DNA of 64,000 nt from the NCBI RefSeq assembly GCF_964019515.1, contig NZ_OZ026452.1, positions 62,001 to 126,000 on the forward strand. The letters run 5' to 3'. Below the pieces are notes generated by a model. It ran no database searches, was not told the origin of the DNA, and worked only from the letters and a program-made list of their open reading frames with translations. This stretch comes from Serratia symbiotica (Periphyllus acericola) (GTDB lineage: Bacteria; Pseudomonadota; Gammaproteobacteria; Enterobacterales; Enterobacteriaceae). Position numbers and translations under genes: made by a program. Shown here piece after piece: positions 42,684-55,325 of the stretch (position 1 is the stretch's first letter; every line of letters starts with the position of its first letter).

Positions 42684-42832
42684 CCTATACCAGTTGGTGT
42701 ACATTGTTGCAGTCTGTTTGGATGAGAACAGCGCGCAATCCTCGCAGCATACATGGCGTATGTGATGGTTGTGGTCACTGCCCAGGGCCAAAATGGCAAA
42801 TAAAATAGCCTTTATGGGATAGATTCTTAGTC
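42684..42832. repeat. ~150-bp interspersed repeat, copy 1
   Basis: Begins CCTATACCAGTTGGTGTAC and ends CAGGGCCAAAATGGCAAATAAAATAG...GGGATAGATTCTTA. The first and last segments align with the copy at 51383. The outer bases CCTAT(A/C)CC and GGGATAG are inverted, so the unit has short terminal inverted repeats. Confidence 0.7.
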
Positions 42833-43162
42833 ATCATTACGTCAGGTGTTGGGTCTATCACTACATCAGGCAGGAATACGCTAATATTTTAATTTCTGGC
42901 TGCTAACGGCCCAATGATCATTTATCGCGCTGGGTTGTACTAAAAGTAAAAGATCCCGCAAGGCGGATCTTACTTATCATCAATATCGATTAGGCCGTGC
43001 CTGGCAATGGCCCATGAGTGCCGTTGGTGGTTGTTTGAGCGTGCAGCAAGGCGCATGTGATGAGGTTGGGTGGCCTAATAAACAGCGTGTCACATAGGGG
43101 TACCTGCACCTTCCGCCTTGATTATCGGCTTTTGGGTCTGCGACGCCGCCACGTTAGATGAC
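42833..43162. other. Gene-free stretch between hemH and ybaL remnants
   Basis: No coding homology. In E. coli aes and gsk lie here; I see no trace of either. A hairpin at 42947-42974 is listed separately. Confidence 0.4.
42947..42974 (-). terminator. Hairpin, possible minus-strand terminator
   Basis: AAGATCC and GGATCTT form a 7-bp stem around CGCAAGGC; on the minus strand it is followed by TTTACTTTTAG. It could have ended the ybaL transcript. Confidence 0.5.
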
Positions 43163-44643
43163 CTAGATCGGGCAATTGCCCACTTTCTCTTCTTCGCTCA
43201 GCCTATCCAATCTGAGGATTTTGAGCATGCTGTTGGCGATCTCCCGCTCGCCCATCACCACCTGATTGTCACCGCGATCAAAAATATAAGCCACTTAATC
43301 GTCGTAATGTGCACGGGTGATAATCTCAATGTTTGGCCGTCTATGACGTGCCGAGGCGAAGATCTCTCCAGCCTCATAGCCATTCGTGATGGTTAGCAGC
43401 AGCCAGAGAGCGCAGTCGAAGCGTGCCAGATCCATCACCTCAGGATTGGGGCAGCATTGCCATATACCGCCTTGATGCCCTGTTCACGCAGCGCCTCAAC
43501 GCGCGGGCGCGAGTTTTCAACCACGACCAGCGGAATGCCTGCCTCGGCCAGTTTGCTGCCTAGCAGGCTACTGACGCGGCCATAGCCGACCACCAGCGAT
43601 CTCGACCGGGATTTGTTTCTCTTCTTCCAGGCTCTGTTCTTCTATGAACTCGGTTTTGGCCAGATAGTGCTCCAGCAGAGTGAACAACAGCGGGTTGAGC
43701 ATAATCGACAGGATAGCACCGTCCAGAACCAAGTTGCGCCCATGCTCCGACATCATCCCCAGCGTAATGCCTAGACCGGCCAGGATAAAAGCGAACTCAC
43801 CGATCTGTGCCAGGCTGGTGGAGATAGTTAGTGCAGTGCATTTGGAGTGGCCGAACAGCCTCACCATTAGGAATGCGGCGGCAGATTTGCTGAACACAAT
43901 GATCGCCAGCGTTGCCAATACGGCCAACGGCTCGTTGAACAGGATCATCGGGTCAAACAGCATGCCGACCGAGACGAAGAACAGCACTGCGAATGCATCA
44001 TGCAGCGGCAGCGTATCGTGGGCCGCACGATGGCTCAGCTCCGATTCGTTCAATACCATGCCAGCGAAAAAAGCACCTAACGCAAAGGAAACATCGAACA
44101 GCTTCACCGAACCGTAGGCAATGCCAAGCGCCAGTGACAAGTACTGCCAGGGTGAGTAGCTCACGCGAACGGTGCTGGCGGTTTTTGACAATATCCAAGG
44201 CACTAGACGGAGACCGACCACGATCATCAAGGCAATAAAAGCGATGACTTTGCCAATGGTGATCGCCAGTTCGATCAGCAGTTAATTGCTGTGGGGGTTG
44301 CCGTTATCCATCATGTTGCCAAAAGCTGGCAACAGTATCAACGTTAGCACCATTGCTAAGTCCCCGACGATCAACCAGCCAATGGCAAGTTGCCCGTGCT
44401 GGCTGTCTATTAACTGCCGTTCTTCCAGTGCGCGCAATAACACCACGGTGCTGGCGGTGGACAGGCAGAGACCGAGTACCAGGCTGGAGAGTAAATCCTA
44501 ACCAAGCAGCGTAGACAGACCGATGCCTAGCAGCGTTGCAACCGCAATCTATGCCATGGCACCGGGGATGGCGATAGATTTTACAACGAGGAGGTCTTTA
44601 AGTGAAAAATGCAGACCCACACCGAACATCAACAGGATCACAC
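43163..44643 (-). pseudogene. ybaL: K+/H+ antiporter-family transporter YbaL, broken
   Basis: The central part (LFDVSFALGAFFAGMVLNESELSHRAAHDTLPLHDAFAVLFFVSVGMLFDP, to AKTEFIEEQSLEEEKQIPVEI) is the CPA2 exchanger domain of YbaL. The N-terminal part upstream has stops and the first residues are removed by IS copy F. The C-terminal TrkA-N domain (GYGRVSSLLGSKL..., EIITRAHYDD-stop-VAYIFDRG) is out of frame and contains a TAA. In E. coli ybaL lies near hemH, so position is conserved. Confidence 0.88.
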
Positions 44644-45294
44644 CGATTGGAAGGCTTACAACAAGGCTCTTATTACTCGGGGTTCACTCATTTTCTGGGG
44701 GGATGAAACGGCACTTCACGCCTGGTACTGCGAGGCAAAACCTTCTCTGCGTGGTCGCCCACCACATTATTCCGATATGGCAATCACCAGCGTATTGATG
44801 CTGAAACGGATTTTAGGCCTGACACTTCGCGCCATCCAGGGCTTTGTCGACTCCATTGTCACACTGATCAAAGTGCCGTTGAACTGCCCGGACGACACCT
44901 GCATCAGTAAGCGGGCGAAGTCCGGCCATGTCCCGTTTAAAACACCAACGCCAGGTGAAATTGCGCACCTCGTTACCGTTATTGGTCGGCAGACTATGCA
45001 GACCGAAATCAAGCGGTGGCGAACCAGCTCTTTACCGGAGACAACACATGGTGGAAAAGTATGACAGGCTACCACCGACGTTCGATAGCGGAAACAGCGA
45101 GGTACAGAGTAAAATAGCTATTTGGTGGTCAACTGTCGTTGCGAGATTATGATGCGCAAGTTGCAGATACGATGACAATGATCTGTGCACTAAATAAGAT
45201 GACGCTAGCCGGTATGCCAGAAAGTGTACGCGTTACCTGAAAGATGCCTATTCAGGGGACTCTTTATTCCAAATCCGATTTATTCAACAAAGCC
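44644..45294 (+). mobile_element. IS903-like element, copy F, left-truncated and internally deleted
   Basis: The left end is missing; the match starts at tggaaggcttac inside ybaL, where host sequence carries a short similar stretch (aacatcaac), suggesting recombination. The right end is intact (GGCTTTGTTGAATAAATC in complement). A central deletion joins HLV to VIGRQT, removing about 280 bp. Confidence 0.85.
44650..45240 (+). pseudogene. IS903-like transposase, copy F (Glu retained)
   Basis: Starts in the NW-KAYN region, then AWYCEAKPSLRGRPPHYSDMAITSVLMLKR, and loses the first catalytic Asp by the central deletion. The C-terminal part reads RRSIAETARYRVK: the YREK glutamate is GAA here, unlike the Ala (GCA) of copies A, C, D, E, G and H. 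It has diverged more than other copies elsewhere too. Confidence 0.82.
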
Positions 45295-45400
45295 ACTGTA
45301 CGTTCATGCAACTCTGGTGGATAACGGTTTGTTGATTTTGATGTCATTTCGGGTCTCCTTTCACTCAGAATTTAGTCTCCAATAAACCCGGGGCGGTTGA
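45295..45400 (-). mobile_element. IS3-family end with start of orfA
   Basis: On the minus strand TCAACCGCCCCGGGTTTATT (45381-45400) looks like an IS3-type terminal repeat, followed by a GGAG ribosome site and ATG at 45347 encoding MTSKSTNRYPPELHERTV, the N-terminus of IS3-family OrfA. Copy F truncates it at 45294. Confidence 0.7.
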
Positions 45401-46077
45401 TTACCTGCAGCACCTAGAACAGCCTCATATGCATATGCTGAAAGCGCAAGATTTGCGTGGCAAGACGGCGATTAAAGCCGATTTATCATTAGGCAGGCTG
45501 TGTCTGTTATACCAATGAATCAACCTATTACCGGATGATTGCGGTGAGTTCCATGTACTGGTAAGCAGTTGGATCGACGCTCAGGCGTTTACTGGTGCAT
45601 CAGCGGTGTTAGTGGTCAATGGGCTGGAATCGCTACAACCACAATTTACCGCTGCTATTCAATGTATTGAGACTGAAAATAAAAAACTGTTTGGTAATGA
45701 CCTGTTGCCAGAGCATCCATTGCAAAAATGGTGTGTTGAGCGGGATATTCCGTTATCGCTGCATGAACAAACTGATAGTGATATCACATTGCGGCTGAGT
45801 ATTCCGTTGGCAATGTTGTCACCAGCAGCTGAAGGTCGGGATCTTAATACGGTTTTGCATCAGTTTTGCCACAGATATAACAAACGGTAGTCGCAGAAAA
45901 ACTGAATGAAAGCGTGCCAACGGCATTTTGGCTGGCACTGTGGCAAAGTTCGTGCTGAACCGGCCTTCGGTATTATTGAATGGTCTTAAATTTCAAATAT
46001 CCAGTTACCAGCGTACCCGCCCAAAGGATGATATTGCAGGTGAAGTGTCGGCCTTTGAATACGTTCATACTTGGTAA
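45401..46077 (+). pseudogene. Unrecognised protein, broken
   Basis: Reading through lesions gives DYLQHLEQPHMHMLKAQDL, then LGRLCLLYQ, DDCGEFHVLVSSWIDAQAFTGASAVLVVNGLESLQPQFTAAIQCIE, DLLPEHPLQKWCVE, ITLRLSIPLAMLSPAAEGRDLNTVLHQFCHRYNKR, PTAFWLALWQSSC and NGLKFQISSYQRTRPKDDIAGEVSAFEYVHTW. The longest intact frame is 45606-45890. I do not recognise the family; there is no signal peptide or membrane segment. It is flanked by IS3 and IS2 pieces and could be a plasmid, phage or secretion-locus gene. Confidence 0.5.
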
Positions 46078-46303
46078 CGGAATGGCAGAAAGCTTTGTCA
46101 AAACAATGAAGCTGACTACATCAGTATAATGCCAAAACCTAACGGGCTAACGGCGATATGGAACCTTGCTATGGCGTTCGAACACTACAATGAATGGCAT
46201 CCGCACAGTGCACTGGGATACCGTTCGCCACGGGAATATCTGCGGCGTCGGCCCCATAATCGGTTAAGTGATAAAAGATGTAAGGAAATATAGGGGCAAT
46301 CCA
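46078..46303 (+). pseudogene. IS2-type OrfB C-terminal fragment with right end
   Basis: [14 protein letters not shown], then (after a small deletion) [42 protein letters not shown], the catalytic-Glu end of the IS2 transposase. It finishes with AGGAAATATAGGGGCAATCCA-like sequence at 46283-46303, the IS2 right terminal repeat. A direct repeat, atgatcgacaa twice, follows at about 46320-46341. Confidence 0.82.
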
Positions 46304-46389
46304 AGGGAGTAGGCCCACAGATGATCGACAAATGATCGACAAATTTGCGCACCGCCAACAACGTGGCAGCATGAAAGATAAAGAGTATC

Positions 46390-46749
46390 TCAACCCTTAT
46401 AGACGCATCCTGCGGTACAGGTTTCTTTCACCCTCACCGCCGTCAGTTCCGGCAACTGGGGTTTGAGCTGTTGCCAGATCCAGGCGGCGAGCACTTCGCT
46501 GGTTGGGTTTTCCAATCCTGGGATATCATTAAGGTAATGGTGATCCAAACGTTTCCAAATTGGTGTGAACACGGCCTTAAGCTCGGCAAAATCCATCACC
46601 CAACCGGTATGATGGTTCACTTCACCGGTCACTTCTAAACGCACCATAAATGAATGCCCATGCAGGCGAGCACATTTGTGGCCCTCCGGCACATGCGACA
46701 GACGGTGTGCGGCTTCAAATTGAAAATCTTTAAACAGCGTGTTTGCCAT
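46390..46749 (-). CDS. queD: 6-carboxytetrahydropterin synthase
   Basis: Second step of queuosine precursor synthesis: converts dihydroneopterin triphosphate to 6-carboxy-tetrahydropterin. The 119 residues contain the zinc His in FEAAHRL and RLHGHSFMV, the catalytic Cys in [10 protein letters not shown] (about 27) and the ending [12 protein letters not shown]. Length and sequence agree with E. coli QueD (121). In E. coli it lies near eno with queE; queE is absent here. Intact. Confidence 0.95.
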   Translation of the reverse strand: MANTLFKDFQFEAAHRLSHVPEGHKCARLHGHSFMVRLEVTGEVNHHTGWVMDFAELKAVFTPIWKRLDHHYLNDIPGLENPTSEVLAAWIWQQLKPQLPELTAVRVKETCTAGCVYKG

Positions 46750-46858
46750 TATTACGGCCTCATTGACTCAAAAAACTCAGCATAGTACCGGAAAGTGCAT
46801 CTGCTTGCCATTTATACCGCTTTGCTCTAACCGGCTAACATTTTTTTATGTGGTACCA

Positions 46859-47913
46859 GGCGTTGTTGAATAAATCGAACATTTGGCTGGCACGAGGATC
46901 AGATCACTCTCCTTCTGTCAAAATAGCGACATTCCGTGGCCCAGCAAAAGTTCAACATCACCAACTGGAAGGCTTACAACAACGCCCTTATCACTCGGGG
47001 TTTACTCACTTTCTCGGTGGATGAAACGGCACTTCACGCCTGGTACTGCGAGGCAAAACCTTCTCTGCGTGGTCGCCGACAACATTATTCCGATATGGCA
47101 ATTACCAGCGTATTGATGCTGAAACAGATTTTCGGCCTGACACTTCGCGCCCTCCAGGGCTTCGTCGACTCCATTGTCACACTGATCAAAGTGCCGTTGA
47201 ATTGCCCGGACGACACCTGCATCAGTAAGCGGGCGAAGTCCGGCCATGTCCCGTTTAAAACCCCAACGCCGGGTGAAATTGCGCACCTCGTTATCGACTC
47301 TAGCGGGCTCAACGTGTTGGGTGAAGGGGAGTGGATGGCAAAAAAACATGGTCAGGAAAAACGGCGGATCTGGCGAAAACTGGATTTTGCCGTAGATACA
47401 GAAACACATGAGGTCATCTGTGCTGACCTTTCCTTGAGCAATGTCACCGATACCGAAGCCTTCCCAGGTCTCATCCGCCAGAGGTACCGTAAAATCAAAG
47501 TCGCCTCGGCGGATTGGGCTTAGGATACGCGAGTGTGTGATGATGAGTTAAGGGGCAAGAAGCTCAAGGCGTTAATACCGCCCAGCAGCGGAGCCCGTTA
47601 TTGGTCGGCAGACTATGCAGAGCGAAATCAAGCGGTGGTGCACCAGCGCGTTACCGGAGACAACACACGGTGGAAAAGTATCACAGGCTACCACCGACGT
47701 TCGATAGCGGCAACAGCGAGGTATAGAGTAAAACAGCTATTTGGTGGTCACCTGTCGCTGCGAGATTATGATGGGCAAGTTGCAGAGGCGCTGGCCATGA
47801 TCTGTGCATTAAACAAGATGACGCTCGCCGGTATGCCAGAAAGTGTACGCCTTGCCTGAAAGATGCCCATTCACGTGACTCTTTATTCCAAATCCGATTT
47901 ATTTAACAAAGCC
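46859..47913 (+). mobile_element. IS903-like element, copy G, full length
   Basis: 1055 bp with ends GGCGTTGTTGAATAAATC and (complement) GGCTTTGTTAAATAAATC. Flanking 9-mers gtggtacca and cctgggcag differ. Its right end cuts a copy of the 150-bp repeat. With copy H it is the best preserved copy and is the reference for the family in this window. Confidence 0.92.
46936..47859 (+). pseudogene. IS903-like transposase, copy G (reference copy)
   Basis: GTG start at 46936 gives AQQKFNITNWKAYNNALITRG. The 308-codon frame has the IS903 length of 307 residues and a single interruption, the TAG at 47521-47523, where IS903 has GAY-DTR (here DWA-stop-DTR). First Asp in HLVIDSSGLNV is present. The Y-2-R-3-E-6-K signature reads YHRRSIAATARYRVK, Ala for Glu. 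Downstream of the TAG the frame stays open to the end. Confidence 0.88.
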
Positions 47914-48014
47914 CCTGGGCAGTGCTCACCATCTTCAGGTACTCCCTGTACGCTTTGGGTATTGCACGCTGTCCGTATCCAAACTGGTTGCACTGGGATA
48001 GGCTCTAAGTGACT
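47914..48014. repeat. ~150-bp interspersed repeat, copy 3, reversed and truncated
   Basis: Its complement begins AGCCTATCCCAGTGCAACC, continues AGTTTGGATACGGACAGCG, TACAGGGAGTACCTGAAG and GGTGAGCACTGCCCAGG, aligning with the copy at 51383 until IS copy G cuts it. Confidence 0.7.
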
Positions 48015-48085
48015 GGCATTACGCCGCAGCGGGCGTTAAATTTAGCCGCCAATCAGGCTGTCATCACTGACCTTTGACTTCTGAC

Positions 48086-51100
<3,015 letters not shown>

Positions 51101-51382
51101 TTAGGTTTAAAGACGATGCAAGAACGAACCAGGACGGGAAAACAGTATACCCGAACCTCATTCGGCCTACAAACGATCGTTTTACTGCCCATCATCTCTG
51201 CCCCCTCCGGTCTTCATCGGGATTTTTATTCTTAAAAACCACTATAACTATTCATAAAACAGCCAGTTAACAGAAAAAATCTTATTTTACAGTCTAGCTG
51301 TCACGATAAAACACCTTCTGTTTTAGTTTGTTGGATTTCCTGCTGCCAAGCCTGGTTTAAACGTGATAGGTTTGAAGTTTAG

Positions 51383-51533
51383 TGCCTATCCCAGTGGGTG
51401 TACCTTGTTGCAAACAGTTTGGACCAGTACAGCGCAACAACAGCAGCTTACAGGGAGTCCGTAAGGAGGGTGAGCACGGCCCAGGGCCAAAATGACAAAT
51501 AAAATAGCCTTACGGGATAGGTTCTTAACCATT
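51383..51533. repeat. ~150-bp interspersed repeat, copy 2
   Basis: Begins TGCCTATCCCAGTGGGTGT and ends CCCAGGGCCAAAATGACAAA...CCTTACGGGATAGGTTCTTA. It shares both ends with the copy at 42684 and its middle with the reversed copy at 47914. It lies between pyrG and mazG. Confidence 0.72.
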
Positions 51534-51585
51534 TCAACTTGAATGGGCCTTGTCACCTATCAACATCGGGTACCGCGCCTGTGGA

Positions 51586-52353
51586 TCAGTTTTCTTGGCG
51601 TTTAACCTGTTGCCAAAACGCTTACATTTGCTCTTGCGTAGCATCTTCCAGGCGTAGCCCTTGCTGTCTGGTGATCTCTTCCACCTGGCGGAAACGCCGT
51701 TCGAACTTGCGATTCGCCACCTGTAAGGCGTTTTCAGCCTTATGGCCGAGGTGGCGCGCTAAGTTGACCGTGGCGAAGAGTAGATCGCCACTCTCTTCCT
51801 CCAGTTTTTGCTCATAAACTACCGCCTGGCGAGCTTCATGCATCACCTCATCGATCTCTTCATACACATTGTCCAGCACAGGAGCTAAGGTGTTCCAGTC
51901 AAAGCCGACACCAGCGCAGCGCTTTTGGATTTTGTGCGCTTTCATCAGCGCTGGCAGCGCCTGTGGGATATCGTCCAAAGCCGAATACCGTGCCTTCTTG
52001 GCACGGTATTCGGCTTTCAGTTGCTCCCAACGCGCCGCCACGTGCTCGCTGTCGGCACCAAAAATGTGCGGATGACGGCGCTCCAGTTTATCGCTGATTG
52101 CGTTGCACACTTCATCAAAATTGAACAACCCTTGTTCCTGCTCTATCTGGGCGTAAAACTCGTCACGCAGGTCGGCGTAGTCCTGACGCTCAATGGCGTC
52201 CAGTACTTCGTAGGTCTCTTCCAGTGTATAGGGTGCAAGGGTAGCGAAGGTCTGCTGGCTATCCCATGAGCAACCCGCCTGCGGGTGGCGCAGCGTTGTC
52301 ATGATCTTCAGCAGGCGTTGCAGCAGGGGAGATAGCGGGGGAGATAAAGTCAT
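51586..52353 (-). pseudogene. mazG: Nucleoside triphosphate pyrophosphohydrolase MazG, damaged
   Basis: All-alpha NTP pyrophosphatase. ATG at 52353 gives MTLSPPLSPLLQRLLKIMTTLR. Compared with E. coli, 11 residues including the N-terminal domain's GELGDLLF motif are deleted in frame (YADLRDEFYAQIEQEQGLF). The C-terminal domain, which carries the known NTPase activity, keeps EEIDEV and LEEESGDLLFATVNLARHLG. A TAA at 51622-51624 cuts the last 12 codons (AFWQQVKRQEN still readable to 51586). A partly active protein is possible. Confidence 0.7.
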
Positions 52354-52472
52354 AGGAAAATCTCTGAGAATAAAAAAAGGATGGGCACTCATTTCTGTAC
52401 CCGCACAGTTTATTGCCAATCACATCCAGGCGCCGGTAGCCAAAACGATACGATTCGAAAGGCACAGGTGAC

Positions 52473-54704
52473 TTAGTCGCCATGCAAACGTTTAGCGTCG
52501 ATCACGTCCGGTAGTTGATTAAGCTTCGCCAACACCCGGCTCAGTACCAACTGGTTGTAGATTTCGATATCCATATCAATAGTAGCCAGTTGCTTTTTGG
52601 TGTCGCTGCGGCTAGCGACACCCAACACATTGACCTTCTCGTTGGCTAAAATGGTGGTGATGTCACGCAACAACCCACTGCGATCATTCGCCATCACGCG
52701 CACGACCAACGCATACCCGCTGGAATAGCTTTCCCCCCATACAGCATCGACGATACGCTCCGGTTCATGTGACTGTAGTTCAATCAACTGGTCACAATCG
52801 GCACGGTGAATTGAGATGCCACGCCCCTGGGTGATAAAGCCGACGATAGGGTCGCCGGGGATCGGCTGGCAGCAGCGAGCAATGTAATGCATGAGGTTAC
52901 CCACCCCTTCCACCACCACACGGCCGTTGTCTTTACAGCGAGTTTGCGGCGGCGCTTTATGTTGCACCAGGTGACGCAGCGCTTCGCGATCTTGTTCTTT
53001 GGCGCTCAGCTTATTGAACTTGCTTTGCAGGAAGTTCGCCATCTGATTAAGGCGAATGTCGCCGCCACCGATCGCCGCCAATACCTCATCCAACGAGTGC
53101 ATGTTATAGCGCGGGATCAGCAATTTTTCAGCCTCTTTCAGGTTGATGCCCAGGTGCGCTAACTCGTTATCCAACATTTGGCGCCCGGCGAGAATATTCT
53201 TGTCACGATCTTGTTTGCGAAACCAGTGGTGGATCTTCGAACGCCCACGGCTGGTGGTCACGTAGCCCAGGTTAGGGTTCAACCAATCGCGGCTCGGGTT
53301 GGGCCGTTTTTGGGTGATGATCTCAATTTGATCACCCATCCGTAACTGATAAGTAAAAGGCACGATGCGGCCACCAACCTTGGCACCAATGCAACTGTGC
53401 CCCACATCACTGTGGATATGGTAGGCGAAGTCGAGCGGCGTCGACCACGCCGGCAGATCCACGACATCACCTTTCGGGGTAAAGACATACACTCGGTCAT
53501 CAAACACTTGGCTACGCACTTCATCGAGCATCTCGCCGGAGTCCGCCATCTCTTCCTGCCAGGTGATCAATTTACGCAACCAGGTGATGCGCTCCTCGTA
53601 ACCGGAACGCATCGTCGCCCCGGCGCCCTCTTTATATTTCCAGTGCGCGGCCACGCCTAGCTCGGCGTTTTCGTGCATCTGGCGGGTACGGATCTGGATT
53701 TCCAGCATTTTACCACGCGGGCCAAGCACCACCGTATGGATCGACTGATAGCCATTGGGCTTCGGGTTGGCAACGTAATCGTCAAATTCGTTCGGTAGAT
53801 GACTGAAGTGGGTATGCACAATCCCTAACGCGGCATAACAGTCCTGCAAACGCTCGACCACCACACGCACCGCCCGAACATCAAACAGTTCGTTAAAGGA
53901 AAGATGTTTTTTCTGCATCTTACGCCAGATGCTGTAGATGTGTTTCGGGCGTCCATAGATCTCAGCTTTGATGTTCTCATCAGCCATGGCACCGTGTAAC
54001 GACGCAACGAAATCGTTGATAAATTGTTCACGATCAATGCGGCGCTCATGCAACAGATTGGCGATACGCTTGTATTCGTCCGGGTGCAGATAGCGGAAGC
54101 ACAAATCCTCCAATTCCCATTTGATTTGCCCGATGCCCAGGCGGTTGGCCAGCGGTGCATAGATATTGGAACACTCCTTGGCGGCCAACACGCGCTCATC
54201 TTCGGGCGCGTCCTTTACCTCACGCAGGTGGACGATGCACTCCGCCAGCTTGATCACCACACAGCGAAAATCCTCCACCATCGCCAACAACATACGACGC
54301 ATATTGTCGACCTGCTCGTAGGCCATCGAACCATTTTGGGTGGCTTTCAGTTGACGGATAGCATCCATATCGCGCACACCATGTACCAGATAGGTAATCT
54401 CCTTGCCGAACGTTTCGGTCAGGGTCTCTTCCTGCACGATGCCGACATCCGCCAATGGGAACAGCATCGCGGCGCGCATACTGTCATTATCCATGCTCAG
54501 GGTGGAGAGAATTTCTACCATTTCAAGCCCACGCCACAACAACAGCGGCGCATTAGGGTAGTTTTGGGTCTGCTGTTCACAATAACGCCAGGTTGTGGCT
54601 AATCGCTCACATGATTTTGGGCCAGTTAGCCCCAAACTGGCGATCCACTCATCAAAAGCGAATTCAACCGCCGTATTCAGATGTGCACTCCTTACCGCAA
54701 CCAT
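52473..54704 (-). CDS. relA: (p)ppGpp synthetase RelA
   Basis: Ribosome-associated stringent-response synthetase. The ATG at 54704 gives MVAVRSAHLN and 743 residues (744 in E. coli). Domains in order: degenerate HD region, synthetase (KHIYSIWRKMQKK, FDVRAVRVVVERLQDCYAALG, FDDYVANPKPNGYQSIHT, about 245-350), TGS (VYVFTPKGDVVDLPA, about 405), zinc-finger region with ARCCQPIPGD, and C-terminal ACT (VRVMANDRSGLLRDITTILANEK). Intact, so amino-acid starvation signalling is kept. Confidence 0.96.
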   Translation of the reverse strand: MVAVRSAHLNTAVEFAFDEWIASLGLTGPKSCERLATTWRYCEQQTQNYPNAPLLLWRGLEMVEILSTLSMDNDSMRAAMLFPLADVGIVQEETLTETFGKEITYLVHGVRDMDAIRQLKATQNGSMAYEQVDNMRRMLLAMVEDFRCVVIKLAECIVHLREVKDAPEDERVLAAKECSNIYAPLANRLGIGQIKWELEDLCFRYLHPDEYKRIANLLHERRIDREQFINDFVASLHGAMADENIKAEIYGRPKHIYSIWRKMQKKHLSFNELFDVRAVRVVVERLQDCYAALGIVHTHFSHLPNEFDDYVANPKPNGYQSIHTVVLGPRGKMLEIQIRTRQMHENAELGVAAHWKYKEGAGATMRSGYEERITWLRKLITWQEEMADSGEMLDEVRSQVFDDRVYVFTPKGDVVDLPAWSTPLDFAYHIHSDVGHSCIGAKVGGRIVPFTYQLRMGDQIEIITQKRPNPSRDWLNPNLGYVTTSRGRSKIHHWFRKQDRDKNILAGRQMLDNELAHLGINLKEAEKLLIPRYNMHSLDEVLAAIGGGDIRLNQMANFLQSKFNKLSAKEQDREALRHLVQHKAPPQTRCKDNGRVVVEGVGNLMHYIARCCQPIPGDPIVGFITQGRGISIHRADCDQLIELQSHEPERIVDAVWGESYSSGYALVVRVMANDRSGLLRDITTILANEKVNVLGVASRSDTKKQLATIDMDIEIYNQLVLSRVLAKLNQLPDVIDAKRLHGD

Positions 54705-54766
54705 AACCAACCCCTCTCTACTTTGCAGCGCCATTGACCAAGATGCCCCTTATGCGGAAACATTTA

Positions 54767-54963
54767 TACCCTAAATAATTCTAGTTGCTGGAAGGCGGAA
54801 ACGTAGCGACAAATTGGTCGAGAACCAATTTGAAGCACTCTTGCGCTGGGCCGCTGGCTTAACTTCAGGGATGAGGTTGATTAATCCCCAGGCGCTTAAC
54901 CAGTCAGTAACAGGGGTAAGCAAAGAAAGCTAACGACAAGCAACGTGAAGTATCACGGGTATA
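54767..54963. repeat. ERIC-type repeat with central insertion, upstream of relA
   Basis: Ends TACCCTAAATAATTCTAGTT and GTGAAGTATCACGGGTATA are ERIC termini. The core is degenerate (AGTCAGTAACAGGGGTAAG). The unit is 197 bp, about 70 longer than the standard, with extra sequence between left arm and core. Confidence 0.72.
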
Positions 54964-55325
54964 CAGCACCCTCATGCATGCCAGACACTAACCGGTAACC
55001 AGTCGCTAGCCTTCGTGGTGTGGGATACATCACACCCAGTGATCATAATCTGTGACATCCTTCCAAGCGTCCTGGCCCGGGTAGGTTCCAGCAACGCCTG
55101 ATCGACTCTATACGCCATCCATCTTGTCGCTCAACGTCTGCCTCCCAGTTTTCATTGAAAACGAGATATTTTCTTCTTAAGGATATTCTTATGCACATTA
55201 TATTGCCCATTCACTACCAGCGTGGCAACACCTTACATGCGCGTTACCAGTACGCTTCTGCCCACTACGGGCTATGGGGGCTTATTTGGGGCCAACTAGA
55301 TTTCTACCCGTTTGCACCCTGCCTT
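54964..55325. other. Gene-free stretch between relA leader and IS copy H
   Basis: A short open frame (55155-55340) with a purine-rich site before the ATG at 55191 encodes MHIILPIHYQRGNTLHARYQ but matches nothing I know and runs into the IS. In E. coli rlmD and barA lie upstream of relA; I see no trace of them. Confidence 0.4.

Noticed and set aside
42947..42974. Hairpin considered as a small RNA gene
   Set aside because: No promoter seen and a T-rich tail on the minus strand fits a terminator better.
46320..46341. Tandem atgatcgacaa repeat considered as an iteron or CRISPR
   Set aside because: Only two units next to an IS2 end; a simple local duplication.
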